Source: Achromobacter arsenitoxydans SY8 (GTDB taxonomy: Bacteria; Pseudomonadota; Gammaproteobacteria; Burkholderiales; Burkholderiaceae_B). Taken from it: a DNA stretch of 64,000 nt. Positions 1 to 9,434 of this stretch are shown here, piece by piece; within the stretch, counting starts at the first letter, position 1; each line of letters opens with the position of its first letter. The DNA lies in NCBI RefSeq assembly GCF_000236785.1, contig NZ_AGUF01000042.1, positions 167,635 to 231,634 of the forward strand, given 5' to 3'. A program made the translations under genes and the position numbers. The notes beneath the pieces were generated by a model. The model had not been told where the DNA came from. It made no database searches and saw only the letters and a program-made list of their open reading frames with translations.

Positions 1-175
1 GACGGGCCACGATGTCTGCGCCGCCGCCTGGGGCAAAGCCCACGACCATGCGCAGCGGTTTGTTCGGGAATTCCTCGGCCATGACGGCGGAAGCGGCGCC
101 GGACAGGGCCAGGGCCAGGCCGATTGCAGTTGCCATGCGCGCCATCGGACGCGCGTGCGTACAGGGGTTGTTCAT
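1..175 (-). CDS. Bug-family (TctC-like) solute receptor, N-terminal part only
   Basis: This is the 5' end of a minus-strand gene cut by the window edge. It starts at an ATG at 175. The translation begins with a signal peptide (hydrophobic stretch IGLALALSGAASAV, then an Ala-Glu cleavage region). It continues with FPNKPLRMVVGFAPGGGADIVAR, the typical first beta strand and ligand loop of Bug periplasmic receptors. Such proteins bind carboxylates, either for tripartite tricarboxylate transporters or as orphan receptors. About 58 codons are visible, so the ligand cannot be judged. No transporter membrane gene is visible. Confidence 0.85.
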   Translation of the reverse strand, partial: MNNPCTHARPMARMATAIGLALALSGAASAVMAEEFPNKPLRMVVGFAPGGGADIVAR

Positions 176-375
176 TTGACTGTCTCCGTTTGCCGTCGTC
201 GCGGACGCCCGAAGCCCGCGCGCGACGCGGTCCGGAGCCCTGCGGCGGCTCATTGTGTGTGTGGTGTGACGCCAAGGCATTCTGGCCATTGCACTCCACA
301 CCAACAAGTACGTGGACACGCCGTCAGAACATAATATTTTTATGGTGTGCGTCGACCCAGCCTGGAACCGGGCGC

Positions 376-404
376 AAAAAAAATCCACCCCGGGGGGGTG
401 GATT
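376..404 (-). terminator. Rho-independent terminator downstream of pagL
   Basis: A 10-bp perfect stem (382-391 paired with 395-404) with a 3-nt loop is followed, reading the minus strand, by a run of eight T (376-383). It sits about 64 bp past the pagL stop. The rest of 176-467 shows no supportable gene; it is the upstream region of the partial Bug receptor. Confidence 0.85.
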
Positions 405-467
405 CGAGTGATTCGCCCGGGCCGCGGGTCCTCGGCAGCGAGGACCGCAACGCAGCGCGCGGCGGGA

Positions 468-1016
468 TCAGAACTGGTAGGTGTAGGTAAGCTGTACGAC
501 ATCCAGACCCGGGTTCGGGCGCTTGATGCTGGCGTTCGAGAAGTGCGAGTAGCGCACGCCGATGCGATTGTTCGGCGTCAGCAGAAAGCCCAGGCCAACA
601 TGGTCGCCGAACTGGAATGCCGTGCTGATGTTCTCGTTGGCGAAGCGCGTGCTGGAGAACAGGGTGGCGCCGATGCCGGCCTCGATGTAGAAGCGTTCGC
701 CGGTCCACCAGCGGAACATCGGGATGGCGCTGAATTGCCAGACGTGGCCCGGCGAGCGCGAGCCATCGGCCTGCCAGTACGAGGCGCCGAATTCCGGCGT
801 CAGGTCCAGCCGGCCCCAGTTGCCGCCAAAGTTATAGGTCCAGAGCGAGGCCGTTTCGTAATTCAGCGTCAGGCGCTTGTAGTGGTCGCCAATGCCGTAG
901 TGCAGGCTTACGCCGCCCTGCGTGCCCTCGGACGACTGGGCGCTTGCGATGGTGGCGGCCCCTGCCAGGGCCAGGCCGGCAAGGCGCGTAAGCATTTTCT
1001 TCTTCGTCGACTGCAT
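468..1016 (-). CDS. pagL: Lipid A 3-O-deacylase PagL (outer membrane)
   Basis: PagL removes the 3-position acyl chain from lipid A at the outer membrane. The 182-residue product has a signal peptide ending near SAQ (residues 25-27), amphipathic beta strands and a terminal aromatic residue (TYTYQF), as expected for a small beta barrel. The catalytic His-x-Ser is HFS (H158, S160). The position of the third catalytic residue, Glu in the Pseudomonas enzyme, appears to be Asp here (D172 in NPGLD). I chose the ATG at 1016, four codons inside the longest frame, because GGAG lies six bases upstream. The gene has its own terminator and is separated from accD by a hairpin. Confidence 0.88.
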   Translation of the reverse strand: MQSTKKKMLTRLAGLALAGAATIASAQSSEGTQGGVSLHYGIGDHYKRLTLNYETASLWTYNFGGNWGRLDLTPEFGASYWQADGSRSPGHVWQFSAIPMFRWWTGERFYIEAGIGATLFSSTRFANENISTAFQFGDHVGLGFLLTPNNRIGVRYSHFSNASIKRPNPGLDVVQLTYTYQF

Positions 1017-1189
1017 TGGAAACTCCATGTATTTCCGGACTAACGGGGAACCATAGCAAACTCCGGATCAGCTGGCTTGATTCATGTCGCAATAAGGCAA
1101 CAAATTCGCCTGAAAAACACTGTTCCGAAAACCGTGCGATTCAACGCGCCGGAGCGCCGCGCCGGTGTTAGCAAGCTGCATGCCCGCCA

Positions 1190-1229
1190 GACAAGAATGC
1201 CGTCGGCAACCCTGGGCGGCCGACGGCAT
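1190..1229 (-). terminator. Probable terminator after accD
   Basis: An 11-bp perfect inverted repeat (1197-1207 with 1219-1229, 11-nt loop) lies about 50 bp beyond the accD stop. On the minus strand it is followed by a short T-rich stretch (TTCTTGT), so it is weaker than the pagL terminator. The rest of 1017-1278 should hold the pagL promoter; I see no convincing -35/-10 pair. Confidence 0.6.
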
Positions 1230-1278
1230 CCGAGGCGGCCGGCGGGCGGTGATCCACCGCGCCGGCGCACACGCAAGA

Positions 1279-2154
1279 TCAGGCAGTAACCACGTCCGCG
1301 GGCTGATTGTTCAGGAGGGCCAGCAGGCGGGCGATTTCCTCGCGCAGCTGACGGCGGTCGACGACCATGTCGATTGCGCCCTTTTGCAGCAGGAACTCGG
1401 CGCGCTGGAAGCCTTCCGGCAACTTTTCGCGCACGGTCTGCTCGATGACGCGGGGACCGGCAAAGCCAATCAGGGCCTTGGGTTCGGCAATGACCACGTC
1501 GCCCATGAAGGCGAAGCTGGCCGACACGCCGCCCATGGTGGGGTCGGTCAGGACGCTGATGAACGGCAGGCCGGCCGCCGAAAGGCGGGTCAGCATCGCG
1601 TTCGTCTTGGCCATCTGCATGAGCGACAGCAGGCTTTCCTGCATGCGCGCGCCGCCGGAAGCGGCCACGCAGATGAACGGCGTCTTGTTGTCCAGGGCGG
1701 CCTGCGCGCCGCGCGCGAAGCGCTCGCCCACGACCGAGCCCATGGAACCGCCCATGAATTCGAATTCAAAGCAGGCCAGCGTGGCCGGAACGCCGCGGAT
1801 CGAGCCGCTCATTACCACCAGCGCATCGGTCTCGCCCGTTGCCTTGACGGCTTCTTGCAGACGTTCGGGGTACTTGCGGGTGTCCTTGAACTTGAGCGTA
1901 TCGACCGAACGCGTGGTCTGGCCGATTTCCACGCGGCCTTCCATGTCGAGCAGCGAATCAATGCGGGCGCGAGCCCCGATCCGCATGTGGTGGTCGCATT
2001 TGGGGCAGACGTGGAGGTTGGCTGCCAGGTCTTCGCTATACAGCACCGATTCGCACGACGGGCATTTCACCCAAAGGCCTTCGGGAACGCGGCGGGCGCC
2101 GCTGTCGCTGGTTTTGTTGATGCGAGGAGGCAGGAGTTTGTCGATCCAGCTCAT
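1279..2154 (-). CDS. accD: Acetyl-CoA carboxylase carboxyltransferase subunit beta
   Basis: AccD transfers the carboxyl group from biotin to acetyl-CoA to make malonyl-CoA, the first step of fatty acid synthesis, together with AccA. The 291-residue protein has the N-terminal four-cysteine zinc ribbon (C31, C34, C50, C53). The crotonase-like carboxyltransferase core contains SGGARMQES. Length is normal. It lies 36 bp after trpA, an arrangement common in betaproteobacteria where trpB-trpA-accD are cotranscribed. This housekeeping subunit is distinct from the catabolic acyl-CoA carboxylase at 35646-38830. Confidence 0.97.
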   Translation of the reverse strand: MSWIDKLLPPRINKTSDSGARRVPEGLWVKCPSCESVLYSEDLAANLHVCPKCDHHMRIGARARIDSLLDMEGRVEIGQTTRSVDTLKFKDTRKYPERLQEAVKATGETDALVVMSGSIRGVPATLACFEFEFMGGSMGSVVGERFARGAQAALDNKTPFICVAASGGARMQESLLSLMQMAKTNAMLTRLSAAGLPFISVLTDPTMGGVSASFAFMGDVVIAEPKALIGFAGPRVIEQTVREKLPEGFQRAEFLLQKGAIDMVVDRRQLREEIARLLALLNNQPADVVTA

Positions 2155-2190
2155 TGATTTTTCATCCCGGTTGAAGTCGCGCCCAGCCGC

Positions 2191-3054
2191 TCAGGCCGAC
2201 GCGTTCTCTCGTTTTACTTGGTCCAGCGCCTGCCGGATGGTCCGCAGCCAGCCGCTGGCGGCGGCAACTGCGGCGTCGTTTTTCTGGTCGGCGGGCGCGT
2301 TGGCGGCCGCCTGCTCCATGGTTTCAATCAGTTTGCTGCCGATGACGACCGCATCGGCGGCGCGCGCCACGCGCTGGGCGCTTTCGGCGTCGCGGATGCC
2401 GAAGCCCACGCCAACCGGAATGTCGCGCACATGGCGGCGGATCAGGGCCACGCGCTCGGCGACGTCGTCGGTATTGAGCGAGCCCGCGCCGGTCACGCCC
2501 TTGAGCGACACGTAATAGACATAGCCGCGCGCCACAGCGGCGACGGCCTTGATGCGTTCTTCCGTGGACGTCGGGGCCAGCAGGAAGATGGGAGCGATGC
2601 CGTGCTCGCCAAGCGTGGCGGCGAATTCGACGACTTCTTCCGGGGGATAGTCCACGACCAGCACGCCGTCCACGCCGGCCTGCCCGGCCCGGCGGGCGAA
2701 TTCAGACTGGCCCATGCGTTCAATCGGGTTGGCGTAGCCCATCAGGACCACCGGGGTGGCGGTGTCGCGCTGGCGGAACTCCGCGACCAGATCGAGCACC
2801 CGCGCCAGGCCCACGCCTTGTGCGATGGCGCGGTCGGCGGCGCGCTGAATCACCGGGCCGTCGGCCATCGGGTCGGAAAACGGCACGCCCAGTTCAAGGA
2901 CGTCGGCGCCGGCGTCGACCAGCGCGTGCATCAGGGGAACGGTGGCGGCAGGGGAAGGATCGCCTGCGGCGATGTAGGGAATCAGGGCCGCGGAGCGGCC
3001 GGATTCCGCGGTGCGCGCAAATGCGGCGGCAATGCGATCGGTGCGAGTTGTCAT
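2191..3054 (-). CDS. trpA: Tryptophan synthase alpha chain
   Basis: TrpA cleaves indole-3-glycerol phosphate to indole and glyceraldehyde-3-phosphate, passing indole to TrpB. The 287-residue TIM barrel carries the catalytic glutamate and aspartate in [15 protein letters not shown] (E54, D65). The ATG at 3054 is preferred over an upstream in-frame ATG at 3111: the homologous region begins at MTTRTDRI, and the gap to trpB is then 4 bp. The longer version would overlap trpB by about 50 bp. Confidence 0.97.
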   Translation of the reverse strand: MTTRTDRIAAAFARTAESGRSAALIPYIAAGDPSPAATVPLMHALVDAGADVLELGVPFSDPMADGPVIQRAADRAIAQGVGLARVLDLVAEFRQRDTATPVVLMGYANPIERMGQSEFARRAGQAGVDGVLVVDYPPEEVVEFAATLGEHGIAPIFLLAPTSTEERIKAVAAVARGYVYYVSLKGVTGAGSLNTDDVAERVALIRRHVRDIPVGVGFGIRDAESAQRVARAADAVVIGSKLIETMEQAAANAPADQKNDAAVAAASGWLRTIRQALDQVKRENASA

Positions 3055-3058
3055 GGTG

Positions 3059-4258
3059 TTAGAGCTCGATACCGGCACGTTCGGCGACGGTATGCATGTC
3101 CTTGTCGCCACGGCCCGACAGATTGACGAGGATCACGGCATCGCGGGCAAGCGTGGGCGCCATCTTCACGGCCTGGGCGATGGCATGGGACGATTCCAGC
3201 GCGGGCATGATGCCTTCGATGCGGCAGCAATCGTGGAAGGCCTTCAGGGCTTCGTCGTCGGTGATGCCGACGTATTCGGCGCGGCCCGTATCCTTGAGCC
3301 AGGCGTGCTCGGGGCCCACGCCAGGGTAGTCCAGGCCGGCGGAGACCGAATGCGTCTCCTGAACCTGACCGTCGGCGTCCTGCATGACGTAGGTGCGGTT
3401 GCCGTGCAGCACGCCGACCTGGCCCGCGGCCAGCGACGCGGCATGCTTGCCGCTGTCCATGCCCTCTCCGGCGGCCTCGACGCCGATCAGGCGCACGTTC
3501 TCGTAGGGGATGTAGGGATGGAAGATGCCCATGGCGTTGGAGCCGCCGCCCACCGCCGCCACGACATAGTCGGGCTGGCGGCCGATGGCCTCGGGCATCT
3601 GCGTCAGGCATTCATTGCCGATCACGGTCTGGAAGTCGCGCACCATGCGCGGATAGGGGTCGGGCCCCGCCACCGTGCCGATGATGTAGAACGTATTCTC
3701 GATGTTGGTGACCCAGTCGCGCATGGCTTCGTTCAGCGCGTCCTTCAGGGTGCGCGAGCCGGAATTGACCGGCACCACCGTCGCGCCCAGCAGCTTCATG
3801 CGGTAGACGTTGGAGGCCTGGCGGCGGACGTCTTCGCTGCCCATGTACACCACGCATTCCATGCCGTAGCGGGCCGCGACCGTGGCCGTGGCCACGCCGT
3901 GCTGGCCGGCGCCGGTTTCGGCGATGACGCGCGGCTTGCCCATGCGCTTGGCCAGCAGCGCCTGGCCGATGCAGTTGTTCACCTTGTGGGCGCCGGTGTG
4001 GTTCAGGTCTTCGCGCTTGAACCAGATCTGGGCGCCGCCCAGGAGGTCGGACCAGCGGCGGGCGTGATACACCGGGCTGGGACGGCCGACGAAATGCTTG
4101 AGTTCATAGTTGAACTCTTCCAGGAAGGCGGGGTCGACACGGCAATGGTCATAGGCCGCGCGCAGCTCATCGAGCGCGTGCATGAGCGTTTCCGCCACGA
4201 AAACGCCGCCATAAGGCCCGAAATGGCCCTTGTCATCCGGAAAGTCGTAAGGTTTCAC
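3059..4258 (-). CDS. trpB: Tryptophan synthase beta chain
   Basis: TrpB condenses indole with serine using pyridoxal phosphate. The PLP lysine is in HTGAHKVNN (K92), and GGGSNA-type phosphate-binding glycine residues follow. I assign a GTG start at 4258: GGGGGAGAA lies just upstream, and the protein then begins [14 protein letters not shown], matching the usual TrpB start and a 399-residue length. An upstream in-frame ATG at 4324 would add 22 residues unlike the family. This is the first gene of trpB-trpA-accD; trpF is not present next to it. Confidence 0.96.
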   Translation of the reverse strand: MKPYDFPDDKGHFGPYGGVFVAETLMHALDELRAAYDHCRVDPAFLEEFNYELKHFVGRPSPVYHARRWSDLLGGAQIWFKREDLNHTGAHKVNNCIGQALLAKRMGKPRVIAETGAGQHGVATATVAARYGMECVVYMGSEDVRRQASNVYRMKLLGATVVPVNSGSRTLKDALNEAMRDWVTNIENTFYIIGTVAGPDPYPRMVRDFQTVIGNECLTQMPEAIGRQPDYVVAAVGGGSNAMGIFHPYIPYENVRLIGVEAAGEGMDSGKHAASLAAGQVGVLHGNRTYVMQDADGQVQETHSVSAGLDYPGVGPEHAWLKDTGRAEYVGITDDEALKAFHDCCRIEGIMPALESSHAIAQAVKMAPTLARDAVILVNLSGRGDKDMHTVAERAGIEL

Positions 4259-4340
4259 CAAGCATTCTCCCCCGGCATCGCGGCAGGCCAGTGCCGGCCG
4301 CAAATCCGGTTTGCAACCCGTCATTTTACCTGACGCGGGC

Positions 4341-4364
4341 GTAGGCGGGGCGGCGCCCGCCTAC
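4341..4364. terminator. GC-rich hairpin between argE and trpB
   Basis: A 9-bp stem, GTAGGCGGG with CCCGCCTAC, has a 6-nt loop and lies 18 bp beyond the argE stop. There is no T-run on either strand, so it may be a weak terminator or an mRNA 3'-end stabiliser. Confidence 0.4.
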
Positions 4365-4381
4365 GGGGCGCCCCCCTGCCC

Positions 4382-5533
4382 TCAGAGCGACTGCCCCATA
4401 CGGCGCAGGAAAGTCTCGCAAGCGGCCAGTTGATCCAGGGCCACATATTCGTTGGGCTTGTGGGCCTGTTCGATGTGGCCGGGGCCGCACACTACCGTGG
4501 GGATGCCGATGCCCTGGAACAGGCCGGCCTCGGTGCCATACGCGACCTTGCGCGTGGCGCGGTCTTCGGTCAGGGCGCGCACCAGCTGGGTGATGGCCGC
4601 TTCTTCCGAGGCCTCCAGGGCGGGCGCCGCGGCGCCGGTTTCGATTTCGATGCTGGCGCCGTCGAATTCGGCCTGCATGCGCGGCAGCAGTTCTTCGCGC
4701 ACGTATTTTTCGACTTCCGCCTGGATCGCGTCGGGCTGCATCCCCGGCAGATTGCGGAATTCATAGGTGAATTCGCACAGTTCCGGGATGGTGTTGACCG
4801 CGATGCCGCCGCGGATCTGGTTGGTCGTCATAGTGGAGAACGGCACATCGTAGAACTGGTCGTACGGGCCGTTGGCCTTGAAGCTGTCGGCCAGGTCGCG
4901 GATGCGGCAGATGAGGCGCGCTGCGTACTCGATGGCATTGCAGCCGCGGGGCGTCAGCGACGAATGGGCCGCCTTGCCGTGCACCTTGCAGCGGAAGAGG
5001 TTGATACCCTTGTGGGCCACCACCACCTGCATGCCCGTGGGTTCGCCCACCACGCAGCCTTCGGGGCGGATGCCGCGCTCGTGCAGGTCGGCCAGCATGT
5101 AGGGCGCCCCCGCGCAGCCGACTTCCTCGTCGTAGGAGAACGCCAGGTGGATGGGCTTCTTGCGCGGCATGGCCAGGAATTCCGGCACCAGGGCCAGCGA
5201 CCCGGCGATAAAGCCCTTCATGTCGCAGGCGCCGCGCCCATAGAGCAGCCCGTCCTTTTCGACCAGTTTGAACGGATCCGAGCTCCAGTCCTGGCCATCC
5301 ACGGGCACCACGTCAGTGTGGCCCGACAGGACGATGCCGCCCTGCTGGTTGCCGTCCTGCGCGGGCAGCGTGGCGAACAGATTGGCCTTGGTGCGTTCGG
5401 GATTGTGCGCCAGCCATGCGTCGACGCCCTGGCCCTTGAGCCAATCACGGACGGTTTCGATCAGGGCAAGATTGGAATTTCGGCTGGTCGTGTCAAAGCC
5501 AACCAGCGTTTCCAGCCAGGTGCGCGCGTTCAT
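4382..5533 (-). CDS. argE: Acetylornithine deacetylase (M20 peptidase family)
   Basis: ArgE hydrolyses N-acetylornithine to ornithine in arginine synthesis. The 383-residue protein has the M20 di-metal motifs: GHTDVVPVDG (H72, D74), GRGACDMKG (D104) and DEEVGC (catalytic and metal-ligand glutamates E136/E137). The longest frame extends about 140 codons upstream but that part is low-complexity. The ATG at 5533 follows a purine-rich AGAGAG site and gives the family length. Related M20 amidohydrolases cannot be fully excluded. It is divergent from the MFS gene at 5652. Confidence 0.9.
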   Translation of the reverse strand: MNARTWLETLVGFDTTSRNSNLALIETVRDWLKGQGVDAWLAHNPERTKANLFATLPAQDGNQQGGIVLSGHTDVVPVDGQDWSSDPFKLVEKDGLLYGRGACDMKGFIAGSLALVPEFLAMPRKKPIHLAFSYDEEVGCAGAPYMLADLHERGIRPEGCVVGEPTGMQVVVAHKGINLFRCKVHGKAAHSSLTPRGCNAIEYAARLICRIRDLADSFKANGPYDQFYDVPFSTMTTNQIRGGIAVNTIPELCEFTYEFRNLPGMQPDAIQAEVEKYVREELLPRMQAEFDGASIEIETGAAAPALEASEEAAITQLVRALTEDRATRKVAYGTEAGLFQGIGIPTVVCGPGHIEQAHKPNEYVALDQLAACETFLRRMGQSL

Positions 5534-5651
5534 GTCACTACTCTCTTGGGGAAAAGACGCAGTGTATCGCCAGGAAGCGGCCGCGTCCCGGGCTGCCTGG
5601 CCAACTAGCCTAGAATGGCGCCCGGATTGAAAACACCCCCAAGGAGAAACC

Positions 5652-6965
5652 GTGCAGCACAAAGCAGTCCCCACGCGCAACATCGTGGCAGCAGTGATAG
5701 GCAACGCCCTCGAATGGTATGACTTCCTGGTGTTCGCGTTCATGACGCCCATCATCGCGAAGTTGTTCTTCCCGACGGATCCCAGCATCCCGGGCAGTGA
5801 ACTGAACGCCATCCTCATGACCACGGCCATCTTCGGCGTCGGGTTCTTCATGCGCCCGGTCGGCGGCATCATCCTGGGCCTGTACGGCGACAGGAAGGGC
5901 CGCAAGGCCGCCATGGTGCTGGTGACCTCGCTGATGGCCGTGTCCATCGCGCTGATCACGGTCGCCCCGACCTACCACGCCGCCGGCATCCTGGCGCCCA
6001 TCTTCATCCTCATCGCGCGCCTGCTCCAGGGCTTCTCGGCGGGCGGCGAGTTCGGCACTTCGACGGCCCTGCTGATCGAAATGGCGCCCAACGGCAAGCG
6101 CGGCTTCTACGGATCGTGGCAAATGGCCGGCCAGATGCTCGCGCTGCTGATCGGCGCAGCCTGCGGCACGCTGATCACCGAGTTCTTCACCGAGCAGCAG
6201 ATCGCCGACTGGGCGTGGCGCCTGCCCTTCGCCCTGGGTCTGGTAATTGTTCCCATCGCGATCTATATCCGCCGCAACGTCGACGAAACCGAAGCCTTCA
6301 AGCAGATGAAGGAAGACGACCGCCAGGCTGCCGCACGCGGCGAGGTCAAGCGCATGAGCCTGGGCCAGATGCTCAAGACCCACACGCGCGAGACGCTGAT
6401 CGGCGTGGGCCTGGTCGTGACGGCCACGGTGTCCATCTACATCACCTTCACCTATCTGGTTACCTACTCGACGCAGATCCTGAAACTGCCGCTGAACCAG
6501 ACCTTCATGGTGCAGATGGTAGGCGCGGCGCTGATGGTCCTGCTGACGCCGTTCATGGGCGCCTGGTCGGACCGCATCGGCCGCCGCCCCCTCGTGATCG
6601 GCTCCCTGATCGGCTACCTGATCGCGCTGTATCCGCTGTATTTCTGGCTGTCGGACGCGCCGTCGATCGGCCGCCTTCTGACCGTGCAGGTCGTGGTCTG
6701 CCTCTTCGTGTCGGCCTTCTTCGGCGTGTTCAGCACCGTAATGGCCGAGCTGTTCCCGGCCCGCGTGCGCTCGGTCGGCCTGTCGCTGGCCTACAACGTG
6801 GCCGTGATGATCTTCGGCGGGTTCGCGCAGTTCATCGTGACGTGGCTGATCAAGACCACCGGTTCGCCGATGGCCCCAGCCTACTATGTGATGTTCGGCG
6901 TGGCCCTGGGCCTGATCGCCGCGTTCTATATGCGCGACCGCGCGCATGAGGACCTGGAGCACTGA
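5652..6965 (+). CDS. MFS transporter, metabolite:H+ symporter (MHS) family
   Basis: This is a 437-residue, 12-segment carrier of the MHS branch of the major facilitator superfamily (ShiA/ProP/citrate type). Typical features are the opening NALEWYDFLVFAFM, GDRKGRKA after helix 2, and SDRIGRRP in the middle of the protein. Substrates in this branch are mainly small organic acids or zwitterions; which one applies here cannot be read. The start is GTG at 5652 with AAGGAG five bases upstream. A central cytoplasmic loop rich in Lys/Glu (around residues 215-235) separates the halves. It stands alone. Confidence 0.88.
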   Translation: MQHKAVPTRNIVAAVIGNALEWYDFLVFAFMTPIIAKLFFPTDPSIPGSELNAILMTTAIFGVGFFMRPVGGIILGLYGDRKGRKAAMVLVTSLMAVSIALITVAPTYHAAGILAPIFILIARLLQGFSAGGEFGTSTALLIEMAPNGKRGFYGSWQMAGQMLALLIGAACGTLITEFFTEQQIADWAWRLPFALGLVIVPIAIYIRRNVDETEAFKQMKEDDRQAAARGEVKRMSLGQMLKTHTRETLIGVGLVVTATVSIYITFTYLVTYSTQILKLPLNQTFMVQMVGAALMVLLTPFMGAWSDRIGRRPLVIGSLIGYLIALYPLYFWLSDAPSIGRLLTVQVVVCLFVSAFFGVFSTVMAELFPARVRSVGLSLAYNVAVMIFGGFAQFIVTWLIKTTGSPMAPAYYVMFGVALGLIAAFYMRDRAHEDLEH

Positions 6966-6987
6966 GGTCCGGGCCGATCGGCCCATT

Positions 6988-7017
6988 CCTGCCCGCCCGG
7001 CTTCCGGGCGGGGCAGG
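6988..7017. terminator. Hairpin between convergent MFS gene and relA
   Basis: A 13-bp, very GC-rich stem (6988-7000 with 7004-7017, one bulged G) has a CTT loop. It lies between the convergent ends of the MFS carrier and relA and could serve both. No T-run follows on either side, so termination is inferred from position. Confidence 0.5.
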
Positions 7018-7050
7018 CCGAACACCCCCTCCCGTCCTTTCGCCCCCGGC

Positions 7051-9327
7051 CTAGCGCCGGGTTGCCGAGGACACGCCCGGCACTTCGGCCAGGGCATCCA
7101 GCGCACGGGATAGCGACTCCCCGCCGCGCACTTCCACCGTGAACACCATATGGGCCAGCGACTGCTTGCTCTGGGTGTTCACGCCCACCACGTTCAGGCG
7201 CAGCCGCGCAAACACTTCGGACAGGTCGCGCAGCAGGCCGGAGCGGTCGTGCGCGCGCACGCTGACGTCCACCGGATAGAAATTGTCGGCGGTTTCGCCC
7301 CACGCCACCTCGATGACGCGTTCGGGCTCGCGCGCCGCCAGCGCCAGATAGCTGTGGCAGTCGCTGCGATGGATGGACACGCCGCGCCCCCGCGTGACGA
7401 AACCGGAAATCGCGTCGGGCGGCGCCGGGCGGCAGCAGCGCGCCAGTTGCGTAAGCAGCGACCCCACCCCCACCACCAGCACGCCGCTCTTGCCGCTTTT
7501 CTCGGCGCTGCCGGCCGTGGCGTGCCGCAGGGCGGCTGGCGTAGGCTCGGCCACGGGCGCCGGCTGCTGGAACAGCGCGTCGATCTGCCGCAGGCTGAAT
7601 TCTTCCTTCGCCGCGGCGACGTAGAGGTCATCAGCGCGGGCAAAGCCCAGGTTCTGGGCCAGTTGCTCGAGGTTGACCGCGGTCTTGCCCAGCCGCTGCA
7701 ATTCCTTTTCAACCAGCGCCTGGCCTTGCGTGATGCGCTGCTGCAGTTCGATGGCGTTGAACCACATGCGGACCTTGGCCCGGGCGCGCGGGCTGGCCAG
7801 GAACCCCAGTTGCGGGTTGAGCCAGTCGCGCGACGGGCCGCCGGACTTGGCCGAGATGATCTCGACGGTCTGTCCCGTGGACAGGTGCGTCTGCAAGGGC
7901 ACCATCTGGCCGTCGACGCGGGCGCCCCGGCAGCGGTGGCCCAGATCGGTGTGCAGGTGGTAGGCGAAGTCGACCGGCGTGGCGCCCGCAGGCAGCTCGA
8001 TCACGCGCGCCTGCGGCGTCAGCACGTAAATGCGCTCGTCGGTGTGCGCGGGCGCCGCCACGGCGCCGCGGCTCTTGCCCGAAGCCTTGACCGGCGCGGC
8101 CTTGGCGGTGTCGGGCGCCGCCTCTGCGCCCCCTTCGACATCGCTGTTCCAGGCCAGCAACTGCCGCATCCACGCCAGCTGCCGGTCGTATTCGCTGGAC
8201 GCCGACACCTGACCGCCCTTGGCTCCGGCTTCCTTGTAGCGCCAGTGCGCAGCCATGCCGTACTCGGCGAACTGATGCATTTCACGCGTGCGGATCTGCA
8301 CCTCGAATGGGCGGCCGTCATCGTCGGCCACCACCGTGTGCAGGGAACGGTAGCCGTTGGGCTTGGGCCGCGAGATGTAGTCGTCGAACTCGTCCGAGAG
8401 CGGCGTCCACATTTCGTGCACCATGCCCAGCGCCGTGTAGCACGCGCGGACGTCGTCGACGATGATGCGCAGCGCCCGCAAGTCGTACATCTGGGAGAAG
8501 TCCAGGCGCTTGACGCGCATCTTGTTCCAGATGCTGTAGATGTGCTTGGGCCGGCCGCTGACCTCGGCGTCGATGCCGGTCTTGGCCAGCGCCGACTGCA
8601 GGCGCTCGATGGCGCCGGCGATGAAGGCTTCGCGTTCGACCCGCTTTTCTTCCAGCAGGCGGGCGATCTGCTTGTATTTGTCGGGCTCCAGGAAGCGGAA
8701 AGACAGGTCTTCCATTTCCCATTTGATCTGCCAGATGCCCAACCGGTTGGCCAGGGGCGCGTACAGGTCCAGGGTCTCGCGGGCAAAATCGGGCGAACAC
8801 GGCGCCTTGCTTTCCGCGTGCCAGCGCAGGGTGCGCAGCCTGGACGCCAGGCGCATCAGCACGATGCGCAGGTCGGCCGCCATGGCCAGCAGCATCTTGC
8901 GCTGCATTTCCTTCTGGGAGCCGCTTTCGGCCGCGGCATCGCTGGCCTGGCGGGCGACGACGCCCAGCCGCAGCAACGCGCGCGCGCCCTGCACCAGGCG
9001 GGCGATTTCGGCGCCGAACGCCGTGGCGACGGGGTCGTTGCGCAAGGACGGCGCGGGCGCCATGAAATCGGTGGGCAACGCCGCCAGCAGCGCGGCGGCG
9101 CGCGTGGCGGCATCGGTATGCAAGGCCGCCAGAATGCGGACCACGCCCGCGCCATGCCCGGCCAGGGGCTCGCCGGTCAGGGCATTCTGCCCTTCGAAGC
9201 GCGGCTCGGACCACGCGACCGCCCGGTCCAGCAGGGCCAGGCCGTCGGCATCCAGGCCCGCCCCGGCTTCCTGCCGCCAGGTAGCGTCGAAAGGCGTAGG
9301 CGCATCGGGTACAGGCGGGGCGGACAT
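7051..9327 (-). CDS. relA: RelA, (p)ppGpp synthetase
   Basis: RelA makes the stringent-response alarmone on stalled ribosomes. The 758-residue protein has the Rel/Spo layout: an N-terminal HD-like domain (about 40-180), synthetase (about 240-350), TGS (about 425-490) and a C-terminal ACT domain. The HD region lacks the paired His-Asp ligands of active hydrolases. The synthetase loop carries EFDD (313-316) followed by PKPNGYRSLH; this acidic EXDD motif is typical of monofunctional RelA, whereas bifunctional Rel/SpoT carries RXKD. A separate SpoT is therefore expected elsewhere in the genome. Confidence 0.95.
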   Translation of the reverse strand: MSAPPVPDAPTPFDATWRQEAGAGLDADGLALLDRAVAWSEPRFEGQNALTGEPLAGHGAGVVRILAALHTDAATRAAALLAALPTDFMAPAPSLRNDPVATAFGAEIARLVQGARALLRLGVVARQASDAAAESGSQKEMQRKMLLAMAADLRIVLMRLASRLRTLRWHAESKAPCSPDFARETLDLYAPLANRLGIWQIKWEMEDLSFRFLEPDKYKQIARLLEEKRVEREAFIAGAIERLQSALAKTGIDAEVSGRPKHIYSIWNKMRVKRLDFSQMYDLRALRIIVDDVRACYTALGMVHEMWTPLSDEFDDYISRPKPNGYRSLHTVVADDDGRPFEVQIRTREMHQFAEYGMAAHWRYKEAGAKGGQVSASSEYDRQLAWMRQLLAWNSDVEGGAEAAPDTAKAAPVKASGKSRGAVAAPAHTDERIYVLTPQARVIELPAGATPVDFAYHLHTDLGHRCRGARVDGQMVPLQTHLSTGQTVEIISAKSGGPSRDWLNPQLGFLASPRARAKVRMWFNAIELQQRITQGQALVEKELQRLGKTAVNLEQLAQNLGFARADDLYVAAAKEEFSLRQIDALFQQPAPVAEPTPAALRHATAGSAEKSGKSGVLVVGVGSLLTQLARCCRPAPPDAISGFVTRGRGVSIHRSDCHSYLALAAREPERVIEVAWGETADNFYPVDVSVRAHDRSGLLRDLSEVFARLRLNVVGVNTQSKQSLAHMVFTVEVRGGESLSRALDALAEVPGVSSATRR

Positions 9328-9434
9328 GACGGGCTTGGAGCAGGTATTTGGTTGAGTATCCCGACACTCTACACTAGGGTTCAGTCACCCTGAACACCCT
9401 GCCGCATCCCGGCATATAGAAGGAACCAAAGCTT

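Noticed and set aside
5610-7106. Long minus-strand open frame of about 498 codons over the MFS gene
   Set aside because: It is antisense to a clear 12-segment carrier, is rich in His, Gln, Arg and Gly, and has no recognisable motif; a GC-rich shadow.
7150-9393. 747-codon plus-strand frame opposite relA
   Set aside because: Antisense shadow of a well-supported gene with low-complexity His/Gln/Arg/Ala composition.
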